Part shown: positions 21,986 to 31,500 of the stretch, piece by piece
Numbering within the stretch: the stretch's first letter is position 1
Layout: every line of letters begins with the position of its first letter
DNA from: Tolypocladium sp. Sup5 PDA-1
Lineage: Eukaryota > Ascomycota > Sordariomycetes > Hypocreales > Ophiocordycipitaceae
Assembly (NCBI GenBank): GCA_000750105.3
Contig: JPHH03000027.1
Coordinates: 248,001-312,000, forward strand
Direction of reading: 5' to 3'
Length of the DNA: 64,000 nucleotides
The notes under the pieces: generated by a model
The model's input: only the letters and a program-made list of their open reading frames with translations
The model's database searches: none
What the model was told of the DNA's origin: nothing
Made by a program: the position numbers and the translations under genes

Positions 21986-22930
21986 TCAGACGGGCGCCAC
22001 CACCTGGCCCATGGGCTCATTTTTCTTCTCCATGTCCGATACGAACTGGGCGTACCGCGACTTCTTGTTGTGGATGCCGCACTCCGTCTTGGACTGGCCC
22101 TTCCATCGGCCCGCACGCTCGTCCTCGCCCTCCTTGACGGGGCTGGTCGAGTGCCAGTCGCCGACGGACTTGTATCCTTGGTCCAGGAGGGCGTTGTACG
22201 GTACGTTGTTGGCCTTGATGTAATCGTTGACTTGAGAAAAGTTCCAGGCGGCGAGGGGGTTGATCTTGATGATGCCCCGCTCATCGTCGAATTCGATGAT
22301 GGGGATGGATCCGCGAGCGGCGCCCTGTGACCGACGGCGGCCGTTGAGGACGGCAGCGACCTTGAGCTCGTCGTACGCCCGCTGCAGGGGCTCGACCTTG
22401 ACGATCCAGTCGTACATATCCTCGGAGGTGTTGTACAGCTCCTTGCCGTACGTCTCCTCGAGCTCCTCGACAGTGTCGACGCCGTCGGGCTTGAAGATGT
22501 GCACCGGGACGTTGGGGTATCGCGCCTTGACCCGGTCGATCAGGTCATGCGTCTCCTTGAAGTGGTACAAAGTATCCAGGAAGATGAGATCGACTGTCTT
22601 GGACTCGGGGTTCTCCCGCTGGATCTTGGACAGCATGTCCATGGTGGCGAGGCCCGTCAGGCCGAACGCTGTCGACTGGTACAGGTTCGGGAACATGACC
22701 TTGCAGAAGCGCAGGATGTCCATGGGATGCATGGGCTCCATTTGCTCGTTGAGGTAGTCGATGTGCTCCTTGGTGAGGGACACGTTGGGCCGAGACTGCC
22801 TGGTGGGTGACGGCGAGTAGTCGGAGTGGCCGGAGACGTATCCGGACTCGATGTCGTTGTGGTCGAGCTTGTCGTCCGTTGCAGACGAGTGGGAGGTTGT
22901 TTGCGTCATGGCAACAGACATGGCCACCAA
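21986..22930 (-). CDS. MET16: Phosphoadenosine phosphosulfate (PAPS) reductase
   Basis: This intronless gene encodes 314 aa. The enzyme reduces PAPS to sulfite with thioredoxin in assimilatory sulfate reduction. Visible motifs are PMDILRFCKVMFPNLYQSTAFGLTGLATMDML in the nucleotide-binding part, IFLDTLYHFKET, and the C-terminal catalytic KTECGIH with its single redox cysteine at about residue 283, preceded by the QGYKSVGDWHST segment. It lacks the extra cysteine pair of the Fe-S APS reductases, so PAPS is the expected substrate. ATGs at 22930, 22921 and 22909 are all possible starts; the first is used here. The siroheme gene of the same pathway is about 9 kb upstream in the window. Confidence 0.94.
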   Translation of the reverse strand: MVAMSVAMTQTTSHSSATDDKLDHNDIESGYVSGHSDYSPSPTRQSRPNVSLTKEHIDYLNEQMEPMHPMDILRFCKVMFPNLYQSTAFGLTGLATMDMLSKIQRENPESKTVDLIFLDTLYHFKETHDLIDRVKARYPNVPVHIFKPDGVDTVEELEETYGKELYNTSEDMYDWIVKVEPLQRAYDELKVAAVLNGRRRSQGAARGSIPIIEFDDERGIIKINPLAAWNFSQVNDYIKANNVPYNALLDQGYKSVGDWHSTSPVKEGEDERAGRWKGQSKTECGIHNKKSRYAQFVSDMEKKNEPMGQVVAPV

Positions 22931-24332
22931 GAGCGAGGGATATTACGGGAGGGTGCGTCGGGAGTCGTGCAACCAGGAGAAGATGCGGCTGTGGTCGATT
23001 TGGGTGTCTTCAGGGAGGTGAGAGGCACGAGCTTTGAGTGAGAAATGAACGCTGAAACTGATTCAAGACAAAGACAGTGTCTATTCCTCGATGACGGGCA
23101 GGACAAAAGGTTGTCTATATAGAAAGACGAAGAATCCGGACTCGGTTTCGGGGAGAGGGGATTATTCAAGGTCAAGTCCGGATGGCAGCCCGTTTTGAGG
23201 GGGAAATCAGCCTGACTAATTGTGTGCGCACCGGCAGGAAACAACTGGCTACTGGATCATACGTAGGCTTCGCCTCTGGCTGCCCTCCGAGGCCATTGCA
23301 TTGGCACAAAGCGCCCTGGGGGAATCACGGAGCGACAAACGCGGGCCCCCAGCGTGTGAGTTTGCGTCTGGGAGCGATCACGACATCGACGCCATTCCTT
23401 CCGCGATGCCGGATCCAGGGCTGTGATTGGCCGCGACGGCTCCGCATGGTGTTTAAGCCCGGTAACGGGGACCTAGCGCTGGGCGCAGACGACACGGGCG
23501 AAAAAGAGTATTCGCTACCTGCGGCTGCCCCCAGTTCTATTTTACTGGGGCCTGCCTGGAAGGGTTTGCTGGGCCGTGTATTAGAAATGGCTGCTTAGGG
23601 AGGTTGGTTGTGTTGTTGATGATCTCATTGATTCCAGGCTTGGTGAGCCGGCTTTGGAGCGACGACGCGGACGGATCGGGTAAGCAGATGCTTCGTCAGA
23701 GGTGCGACCGAGGCGGCATCCCAGAGCCGCGGAGACGATGCAGAGAGGGCATCGGATTAGCATGAGTATTAGAATTACATCCGGTAAACCCGTCGGCAGC
23801 TCAGATGGCGTGCGGCGGAGGTGAGTGCCGCGAATGGAACCCGGCGGCGCCGTGGCCCGTGGCAGCCGCGACTCTGGGCGGCGGAGGATGCCATCGCGGC
23901 AATTAGCAGCAGCGGTCAGACAACCTACAAAGTATACGGAGTAGGCAGCTCTGATTCCTCGGTAGGGTTGCATCCGCCTTGACCAGAGGCTGTGTTCGGA
24001 ACCCGTGAGACGGAGAAAGCGTGGATGGATGGCACGTCGGTTGTGCATCGGCTCGTCGGCGTGTGCGGGAGTCGGGGAGGGTCCCGAGCGCCGGGATGGC
24101 TTGGGGAACCTGGACGCTGACGTGACCACCTGTACGCAGGGGGGTAGCTTCACGTGATCGGCAGGCAAGACAGTTGAGCGGCTGAGCCCGTGACTGCGTA
24201 AGGGGTGACAGTTGTCAAGTTGTCATCCAAGGTACGTTTCAATACGGATACAGCACCATACATTCGGATTTCGTGTACCATTCCTGATTGCTACCGCCAA
24301 ACACTCCAGCTGCACAATGTCCTGGCACGGAA
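22931..24332. other. Intergenic region: MET16 promoter and P450 3' end
   Basis: These 1.4 kb have no supported gene; the minus-strand frame at 23581-24168 has no domain. A TATACGGAGTAG element lies near 23933. TCGACGCCAT at 23386-23395 matches the Cys3/MetR consensus at 8 of 10 positions. Confidence 0.5.
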
Positions 24333-26334
24333 TCAACGAACCAGGGCTCGCACACCCTTCGTACCCAGCTTCGGGAGCGGCATCACCATATCATGCACCA
24401 TTATGACGTCGCTCTCATCCGTCTCAAACAGCTCCAGCTTAGGGCCGTTGGGCCGATAGAGGACTGCTAATATGAGACTCATCTCAGCCATGGCCAGACT
24501 GTGTAGGTGGATATTAGCATCCCGCACGCGTGAGCCGTCAGGGGGCTCCTAGGAAAACTTACTTCTTGCCCACGCAGTTCCTCGAACCCCGGGAGAATGT
24601 CACGAGGGATCGATGCATGGCGGGGCTAATGTCCCCAAGCCAGCGCTCGGGCTTGAACTCGAAAGGCGATGGGTACACGTCGGGATCCGTATGCAAAAAG
24701 TACGAAGCAATGCCCACAGGCACCTACCAAGCTGTTAGAGCTAGAAACGAGCCTCCAACGATGTTGGACTTCTTACGCCGGCGGGGATTGTCCAGTTTTT
24801 GTACTGAATCGGCATGTCTGGAGAGATGCGAGGCAGCCGGTTCATGATGCCGTATACGAGCCTGTATCGACGGATGAGCACGCAGTGCCTCGAGGCAGTG
24901 TCTGCCTAGCATCCGTAAGAGGACTTACCGCAGCGACTCCTGAATTACCGCCTGCAGATAAGGTAGTTTCTCAAGCTCTGCCCACGTCGGAACTTTGTCA
25001 GGCCAGCCGCACATGCTGCCCCTCAGCTCCGCCGCAAGTCTATGCCGAATCTCCGGCCGATCGAGGATGTAAAAGGACGCAAACTGAAGCGTGCGAGCGA
25101 CGCCGGCTGTGCCGGCCGCGAGAAGTACCTGGGCCTCTCTGCCGAGACGCTCGTGCGCCCTCTCCGACTCTGGCATGTCGCTGTTGAGGATGTTGCCGAA
25201 GATGGAAGTGCTGATCTCGCGTTTCTCGTGATCCGTCGCCTTGGCCTTGGTGACTTCCTGCTCTGCTTTCTATATCTTATTTTAGCCTGTGATGAATTGG
25301 TGTGTGGAATGGTTTCTTGCGAACATGTCTGAGGATGTTGAACATCACTCCTCGAGGGTACGCCCATAGCAGCACCTTTTCGGGTATCCAGCTCACGACT
25401 CTGTTTCCACATTAGACTCTTTCGAATTCCGGGGGCTGGTTATACTACTTGTAGATGGCAGGGAACCCACTGAAGAGTGGTAGCGATTGAACCACTGCGT
25501 GTATCACATCGTGCCTAGGCGGTCAGTCACAACGTGGTCCAATAGAGGAGTGGCGCTACACAACTCACCATTGTGGCGTAAAGTCTGGGTCGTCCAAGAA
25601 ACGCTCTCCTGGCTCATCCCGTCCCAGGCATATTCTCCGAATAACGTCACCAGCGGCCGCGGAGAATGCATGGTCAAACCTGATGACTTTGCCTTTGCCC
25701 CCAAGCTCCCTGAAGCGAGACTCCAACTGCAAAGCTACCTCGGCCATCATGGGCTGCAAGCCAGTGACGGACATTCGGGAGAAGAACGGCTCTAGCGGCT
25801 TTCTTCTCTTTCGGTGCAGGTCATGGTCCACTGTGAGAAAATGCGTGTCTACTGGGATGTTAGGTATCCAATACCCAGCTCCTCGAATACAGATATGCTG
25901 ACCATGGAAACCAACGCCGTTGCCGAATCCCTCATAGGCATTTGTGCGTCGCGTGCTTTCTGTGACATAAAGTTGGACATAAAAATCGGCGTCATAGATC
26001 GAGAGCTCGTCTGGGTTCACTCGGATTATTGGACCTGAAAACCGATGGTGCCGTTAGCCCAATTTCTGTCTGAGCAGGCGTGAAGAATTTCCCTACCATA
26101 TTTCTTGTGCATCTTCTCCATCTCGTAGATGTACTGGCCATTGCGCCAGTAGTTGTGGTAGAACTCATACCAGAACGTTGCGGCGGCAAGCTTGGGCCCA
26201 GGAAACTTGGACAAGGGGGACAAGTGTAAGCGGTAAATCACAAGATTGACGAAATAGAATACGTAAACGGCGGCGACAGCAATGACGGCGCGGATCGCCG
26301 TCTCCGCAGTGGCCTTTGGGGCTGAAAAGTCCAT
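24333..26334 (-). CDS. Cytochrome P450 monooxygenase (trichodiene-oxygenase-like)
   Basis: This is an ER-anchored P450 of 515 aa in nine exons: complement(26097-26334, 25903-26034, 25569-25851, 25449-25514, 25325-25400, 24929-25269, 24777-24861, 24563-24723, 24333-24498). All eight introns are 48-67 nt with GT/AG ends, and phases agree throughout. The N-terminus is a membrane helix (AVIAVAAVYVFYFVNLVIY) followed by the hinge LSKFPGPKLAAAT. The I-helix reads LLAAGTAGVART, the K-helix ESLR sits at about residue 377, FKPERW follows, and the heme loop is FSRGSRNCVG with the cysteine at about 457. The middle (LTVDHDLHRKRRKPLEPFFSR) is typical of fungal secondary-metabolism P450s. The substrate is unknown; the divergent neighbour is a ketosteroid-dehydrogenase-like flavoprotein. 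Confidence 0.87.
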
Positions 26335-27283
26335 AATGGAGAACTAGACGTCAATTGTATGGAAGCCAAGTTACTTGCAAATTGAAGAGTCATAAGTAAG
26401 AAAACGATCAACTAGAAAGAACAAGGGTCTCGACAGCCTATATAGCTGGCTATCACGCAGGATGGGGCTTACCCGCGTTGAGACACCTCACGAACCACTA
26501 CTGTCGTGACCTGTCGTTTCTCATCTATTGGGGAGGGTTGAGGCTGTTAGGAAGTAGGTACTTTGCAGGGATATTGGCTGCCTTAGTTCATCGAAGTTGG
26601 CCCACCGAGTACTTTGAATGCTATTCAAGTTGTATAGTGATAGAAGTCGTAGCAACCTCCCTCCACTACAGAGCGATGTTGCATTGTTTAATCGCCTAAA
26701 ACTCAAGCCGGAGTAGCTGCCAGCCACGCAGTTAATCGTTTACCATCTTCAAATTATCGGCACAAGATCTTCTCAATCTTGCTGCGAGAATTACAACTGC
26801 ATTTCCGTCTCACTTCGAAGGCATTAACGACAATCGTGATAGTCAATAAGCAATCCAAGACTCATGCGGCTATTCTCAAGGCCAACAATAGCTGAAAAGG
26901 CCCTTGCTCTCTGGTTTGGCTGTATGCTTTCATATTGTGTAGGTAACAGGCCACAATGGCAAGCTTGGACGAAAGAAAATGCCTCTGTTCCCATTCGGAT
27001 TGTCAGCCCTCACACAGACCAAACGGTCGGTCGTGCTGGTCAGTGGGCAACCCAAAACTCATGTCCCACTTTCCAGGGCCAACAATAGCTGAAAATGCCC
27101 TTGCTCCATGGTTTGGCCATGTATTTCAAATTGTGCAGCCAAAAATGAAGTTTCAGCCTCTTCCGGCACCCATGAGCTCGTTGATACACCACTGCGACTG
27201 CCCTTGAAGGTTTTCTTGCAACTCTTTTGGCTTGTCAGGGAAGCATCAGTACACCTTGGTCTTCATTCTTTACAACTTCAAGC
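26335..27283. other. Bidirectional promoter region of the P450/flavoprotein pair
   Basis: These 949 bases lie between two divergent starts and are visibly more AT-rich than the flanks. They contain a 60-bp direct duplication listed separately. No third gene is supported between the pair. Confidence 0.6.
26881..27137 (+). repeat. 60-bp imperfect direct repeat upstream of the flavoprotein gene
   Basis: The segment at 26881-26940 recurs at 27078-27137, offset 197 bp. Both begin GCCAACAATAGCTGAAAA and share GCCCTTGCT and GGTTTGGC; substitutions and one indel lie in the 3' third, where both still end in ATTGTG. Confidence 0.85.
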
Positions 27284-28948
27284 ATGGGGGTAGCCACCAA
27301 GAGGACGGAAAAATGCGACTTGCTCATCGTGGGCAGCGGCGCTGCCGGACTGGCCGCCGCAGCCGCTTCACAGGGACTCAACACCCTAGTTATCGAGCAG
27401 GCTCCCACCGTTGGCGGCTCGTCATCATGTTCAGGCGGCTGCATTTGGATTCCTGGAAACTGTGTGTCGAGAGACCAGGGAGTCCAGGACTCGGTCGAGC
27501 TCGGCAGGCTGCATCTCGATGCGCTCCTCGGGCCACCCAGAGAAGATCAGCCAGAGTCATCAGCTGCTCGACGCGATGCGCTGCTACATACAGGCCCTGA
27601 AATGGTGTCTTTCTTCCGGGAACTGGGGTTCAAGTGGTCAAAAGCGAAGTCAAGTTTCCCTGATTTCCATCCTGACCTGCCTGGCGCATGTGTCCCGGAT
27701 GGCCGTACCATCGACCCAGCCGTTGTCGGCCTGTCGCCAAAGTTGCTGGGGCCGTGGAAAAGGTATCTGGCAAACTCAAGCAGCTCGCCTCCTGTTTCTA
27801 GGTTTGAAGACTTTCGGCCATTGACGCGGCCGTTGTCATCGTGGGGGGCCTTCCTGACAGTGTGCTGGTTGGTACTGAAGTGGACGCTGATCAAGATGAT
27901 ACGATCGCCGGTCTCCATGGGCAACTCTCTTGTCGCGCAACTCCTTTCCATTTGCTGGAAGAACGGCAACGTGCGCATCTACAGGGAAACGGAACTCATC
28001 AGCTTGGTGACCAAGAACGGCGTCGTTGTGGGCGGCATCCTAGAGCAAGGAGACACACGAATCGAAGTCCAGGCGTCGGCAGTCTTGCTTGCAACTGCCG
28101 GATTTGCTCGAAACCAGGAGATGCGCGATTCGTTGTTACCAAGGCCTACGAGCGCAAGCTGGAGCGTGAGCAATCCCTGTGGCGATACCGGCACTGCTCT
28201 TCGTGTTGGCAAGCCCGTCGGAGCGGCGACCGCGTCGCTCGATAAGGTTTGGGGAATCTCGACAATGGAAGACCCCGTTACAGGATGCATGACCCCCTGC
28301 TGCTTCGAGATGGCCAGGCCTCATTCTATTGTGGTCAACCAAGACGGTGCCCGTTTCGTCTGCGAATCTGAGCCGTTCGTGGACATTGTCGATTCTATGT
28401 TACAAGGGGGTAAAGCAACATCACCAGCCTGGCTGGTTGTGGACTGGAACTACCGGAAGCGTTATACTCTGGGGTCGTTGCAACCAAAGGCCAGCTCGCC
28501 TCGTCTAATAACAGCCGACAGCATCTCAGCGCTTGCCCTGGAGATTGGCCTCCCGGCAGCGAAACTCGGGTCTACAGTCTCACGCTGGAACTTGATGTGT
28601 CAGACGGGGAGGGACCGGGATTTTGGCAGGGGGAAAGATGCCTATCAACGATATATTGGAGACCCGAGCATGAAGCCCAATCCGAACATGGGACCACTCA
28701 GTGCGCCACCGTTTTCCGCCATCGAGATATACCCGGGTGACGCTGGCACCAGAGGCGGGCTGCTCACGGATGAGCACGCGCGGGTTATCAAGACGGACGG
28801 AAGCGTCATCCAGGGGCTCTACGCTGCCGGCAACGCTTCAGCAACAGTCATGACGGGAGGCTCCCCCGGCGCGGGAGGCACTTTGGGACCAGCCATGACC
28901 TTTGCTTATATTGCTGCCAACCATGTCAAACAGGCCAACGGGCAGTAG
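27284..28948 (+). CDS. FAD-dependent 3-ketosteroid Delta1-dehydrogenase-like oxidoreductase
   Basis: This intronless gene encodes 554 aa of the fumarate reductase/KstD flavoprotein family. The start at 27284 is chosen because the FAD-binding motif LLIVGSGAAGLAAAAASQG then begins about ten residues in; an upstream in-frame ATG at 27227 would add 19 residues. The second FAD motif is VGGSSSCSGGCIWIPGN. The C-terminus carries the family signature GLYAAGNASATVM...PGAGGTLGPAMTFAYIAA. The closest described function is Delta1-dehydrogenation of 3-ketosteroids. The segment before PGDAGTRGGLLTDE reads PPFSAIEIY, where family members usually have an aromatic residue at the Ser, so activity or substrate may differ. 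It is divergent from the P450, suggesting joint action on a steroid or terpenoid. Confidence 0.85.
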   Translation: MGVATKRTEKCDLLIVGSGAAGLAAAAASQGLNTLVIEQAPTVGGSSSCSGGCIWIPGNCVSRDQGVQDSVELGRLHLDALLGPPREDQPESSAARRDALLHTGPEMVSFFRELGFKWSKAKSSFPDFHPDLPGACVPDGRTIDPAVVGLSPKLLGPWKRYLANSSSSPPVSRFEDFRPLTRPLSSWGAFLTVCWLVLKWTLIKMIRSPVSMGNSLVAQLLSICWKNGNVRIYRETELISLVTKNGVVVGGILEQGDTRIEVQASAVLLATAGFARNQEMRDSLLPRPTSASWSVSNPCGDTGTALRVGKPVGAATASLDKVWGISTMEDPVTGCMTPCCFEMARPHSIVVNQDGARFVCESEPFVDIVDSMLQGGKATSPAWLVVDWNYRKRYTLGSLQPKASSPRLITADSISALALEIGLPAAKLGSTVSRWNLMCQTGRDRDFGRGKDAYQRYIGDPSMKPNPNMGPLSAPPFSAIEIYPGDAGTRGGLLTDEHARVIKTDGSVIQGLYAAGNASATVMTGGSPGAGGTLGPAMTFAYIAANHVKQANGQ

Positions 28949-29473
28949 GTATCTTGGCAATACTGTACATGTCAGCCTGGACGTGTGCTCAATCGCCATA
29001 TGTAATCCAAAGAGGACATGGGTTGAGGTCGAACAGGTGAAGCTGAATGTAATGATAAACGGATATAAAACGAAAGATGACAGGCGGACTGGGTCTAGCA
29101 TGCGCAAAGCTATTTCTTGCGTTGGCGCCTTCTGATCTCCTTCTTCTGGACATGATGGTGTTGTGTCTTGGCCGGCAGTCCTGGGACCTAGGGTTTCCTC
29201 CTCCCACGAGTCATCACAGGGCATTGATTCCGTTAGCGGCACCGAAGACAGGGCGCAACTGGTAGTTCAGTGAGTCTCGATGATTTGCTTACTTGGGAAA
29301 GGAATGTCTGTTTCATGCAACTGTCACACTGGCAATACTCATCATCTCCCAACCACCGCCTCATTCCACGCAAAAGCCATCTTCTATCATAAATGCAAGC
29401 CGCTCGAATGCCCAAACCGCCGCTACGGGAAACATGTGAAGCCGTGACCGTAGACGAATGGCGAGGGAGCGGT

Positions 29474-29502
29474 GTGTACTCGTACGGACTATACGAGTAC
29501 AC
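29474..29502. repeat. Perfect 11-bp inverted repeat
   Basis: GTGTACTCGTA (29474-29484) and TACGAGTACAC (29492-29502) are exact reverse complements with a 7-nt spacer. Further TACTCGTA and GAAGTAC elements follow up to about 29560. Confidence 0.9.
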
Positions 29503-29600
29503 CACGACCTATGTACCTATGTACTCGTAGGTTGCTTATTCGCACGGATACGAAGTACGGACTAAACTGTCCGCTTGTTTGGACTCGCCCGCACAAAAAA

Positions 29601-29610
29601 ATGACGCCAT
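29601..29610 (+). promoter_or_regulatory. Exact Cys3/MetR-type bZIP consensus upstream of SER2
   Basis: ATGACGCCAT fits ATGRYRYCAT at all ten positions, 400 bp before the SER2 start. One exact match per about 65 kb is expected by chance, so the position is suggestive, not proof. Confidence 0.45.
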
Positions 29611-30009
29611 TCTGCACTAACACCTGTCAGTGGAGCGCTGTAGCTCTGCCCCTGCAGGCCCTGTTCCAGCGGTGCAGCGCCTGTTGCGGTTAGGCCGCGT
29701 CAGTGGAGGGGTCCAGGCCACGCCCTCGGTATCGGAGCTGACCAGTGGAGTAGCTGGGCAACCTCCAACGGCCGGCGGGGCACGGCGCTGCACCTCCATA
29801 CGTCAGGCGGCGGGAAATTTCGCATCCAGTCCTTTGGATCAGCCGATGCTCCGTCGCGACACCGACGACACCAGCGACGACAACAGCAACGACAGTGCCG
29901 CGGCATCGATATCTGTGCATCTTGTAGGCCTGTCCCGCGTGTTCGTGTTCGCCGCGTGCGACCAGCCGACGAGCGCCACGTCCCGACGCCCCGTGTTCAG
30001 GTCTGACCG

Positions 30010-31500
30010 TTGGACTTGGATCGCTCGACACAGGCAGGGTCAGGCGTCACCATCACCACCACCAGGCTTTTCAGCAAGGCCGCGCCGTCCATCCACGACG
30101 ACATGGCCGGCATCGCGATCCACCCGAAGCAGAATGCTGCTCGTCCGCAGCTCTCCTCCGCCATGCGCAGCAGCTCCTACCTGAGCGACAACCAGGAGTA
30201 CCGCCCGCCGCGCCAGCCGGAGCCGCATCACGGCATCGACACCGTCATCGAGGACATCCCGGCGTCCACCTCGCCCAAACCCGGCCTCCCCTTCCACGGC
30301 GTCCCCTCCGAGGACAACCCCCCGACGATAGTGGAGAGCGGGGTGAGCCACAGCTTCTCGCACCCCAACTGCGCGCCGCTGTCGGGACAGACGACGGACC
30401 GCCTGGTTGCCACGCTCATCTACAAGTCTGCGGCGGGTGCCAGCGGGGGGCTGTCGGATAGCAACGAGTCCCTGCCGGCCAACATGGCCCCGACGGCCAA
30501 CATGGATGCCTTTCCGCTGGAGCCTCCGACGCAGGAGTCGGAGCAGCTGGACCATCTCTACGGCTCGTACATCTCGCCCCTGTGCATCACCTCCTTCCTC
30601 CACCTCATGTCGACGTTTCCGCAGCCCCTGGGCGCCGACCCGCCACACTCGTCGCACCGGTGCTTGGACAACCAGGAGAACCCGCGGGTCGTCGAGCTGA
30701 CCCTCGCGCCGGCCCCGTCCCCTAAGTACCTCGGCTTGTCGGACCTGCGCAAGCACGAGATGATATACCGCTTTGAGCGGGAGTGGAACGTCGACGTCGC
30801 CCTGCAGCGGGACCTGGTCTGGCGGCGGCACCCCCGGCTCGTCGTCTTTGACATGGACAGCACGCTCATCACGCAGGAGGTGATTGAGCTCATGGCCGAG
30901 ACGGTCAAGGACCCGCCGGACTTGCCGGCCCGTGTTGCGGACATTACGCATCGGGCTATGCTTGGCGAGCTGGAGTTTGAGGCGTCTTTCCGGGAACGCG
31001 TCGGTCTCCTCAAGGGCGTCAGCGCCTCTCTCTTTGACGAGCTCCGGCCGGTCCTTGAGGTGACCAAGGGTGCGAGGGAGCTCATCAAGGCGTTGAAGCG
31101 CCTCGGCGTCAAGACGGCCGTGCTCTCCGGCGGCTTCCAGCCACTGACCAACTGGCTCGCGCAGGACCTGGGCATCGACTATGCCTACGCCAACGAGGTT
31201 GTCGTCGCCGACGGCAAGCTCACGGGCGAGGCCAAGGGGACCATTGTCGGCAAGGAGCGCAAGCGCGACCTCCTCGTCGAGATTGCCTTCAAGGAGAAGA
31301 TTGACCTGTCGCAGGTCGTGGCCGTCGGCGACGGTGCCAACGACCTGCTGATGATGGACAAGGCTGGGCTGGGCGTGGCGTGGAACGCCAAGCCGCGCGT
31401 GCAGATGGAGGCAGACGCGCGTCTGAACGGGGAGAGCTTGCTGGACTTGCTGTTCCTCTTTGGGTTCACGACCGAGGAGGTTGACATGCTCGTCAAGTAG
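30010..31500 (+). CDS. SER2: Phosphoserine phosphatase with long N-terminal extension
   Basis: This intronless gene encodes 496 aa. The C-terminal 225 residues are a complete HAD-type phosphoserine phosphatase, the last step of serine synthesis from 3-phosphoglycerate. Motif I is VVFDMDSTLI (nucleophile and acid aspartates at about residues 280-282), the cap follows (AMLGELEFEASFRERVGLLKG), motif II is VLSGGFQ (about 373), then KGTIVGKERK and the metal motif GDGANDLLMM (about 439). The first 270 residues are not part of the enzyme core. They are Pro/Ser-rich at first and include a DRLVATLIYKSAAG segment and SPLCITSFLHLM, suggesting a degenerate regulatory domain seen in fungal orthologues. 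ATG 30103 is an alternative start. Confidence 0.92.
   Translation: MDLDRSTQAGSGVTITTTRLFSKAAPSIHDDMAGIAIHPKQNAARPQLSSAMRSSSYLSDNQEYRPPRQPEPHHGIDTVIEDIPASTSPKPGLPFHGVPSEDNPPTIVESGVSHSFSHPNCAPLSGQTTDRLVATLIYKSAAGASGGLSDSNESLPANMAPTANMDAFPLEPPTQESEQLDHLYGSYISPLCITSFLHLMSTFPQPLGADPPHSSHRCLDNQENPRVVELTLAPAPSPKYLGLSDLRKHEMIYRFEREWNVDVALQRDLVWRRHPRLVVFDMDSTLITQEVIELMAETVKDPPDLPARVADITHRAMLGELEFEASFRERVGLLKGVSASLFDELRPVLEVTKGARELIKALKRLGVKTAVLSGGFQPLTNWLAQDLGIDYAYANEVVVADGKLTGEAKGTIVGKERKRDLLVEIAFKEKIDLSQVVAVGDGANDLLMMDKAGLGVAWNAKPRVQMEADARLNGESLLDLLFLFGFTTEEVDMLVK

Larger units (their letters stand above)
28949..30009. other. Intergenic region: flavoprotein 3' end and SER2 promoter
   Basis: These 1.06 kb have no supported gene. 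They contain a dense cluster of TACTCGTA/TACGGA elements with an 11-bp perfect inverted repeat (29474-29502), and an exact Cys3/MetR-type site at 29601-29610. Confidence 0.55.

Noticed and set aside
24333..26334. P450 first looked like a pseudogene broken across all frames
   Set aside because: Eight short GT-AG introns with matching phases restore one continuous 515-residue protein with all key motifs.
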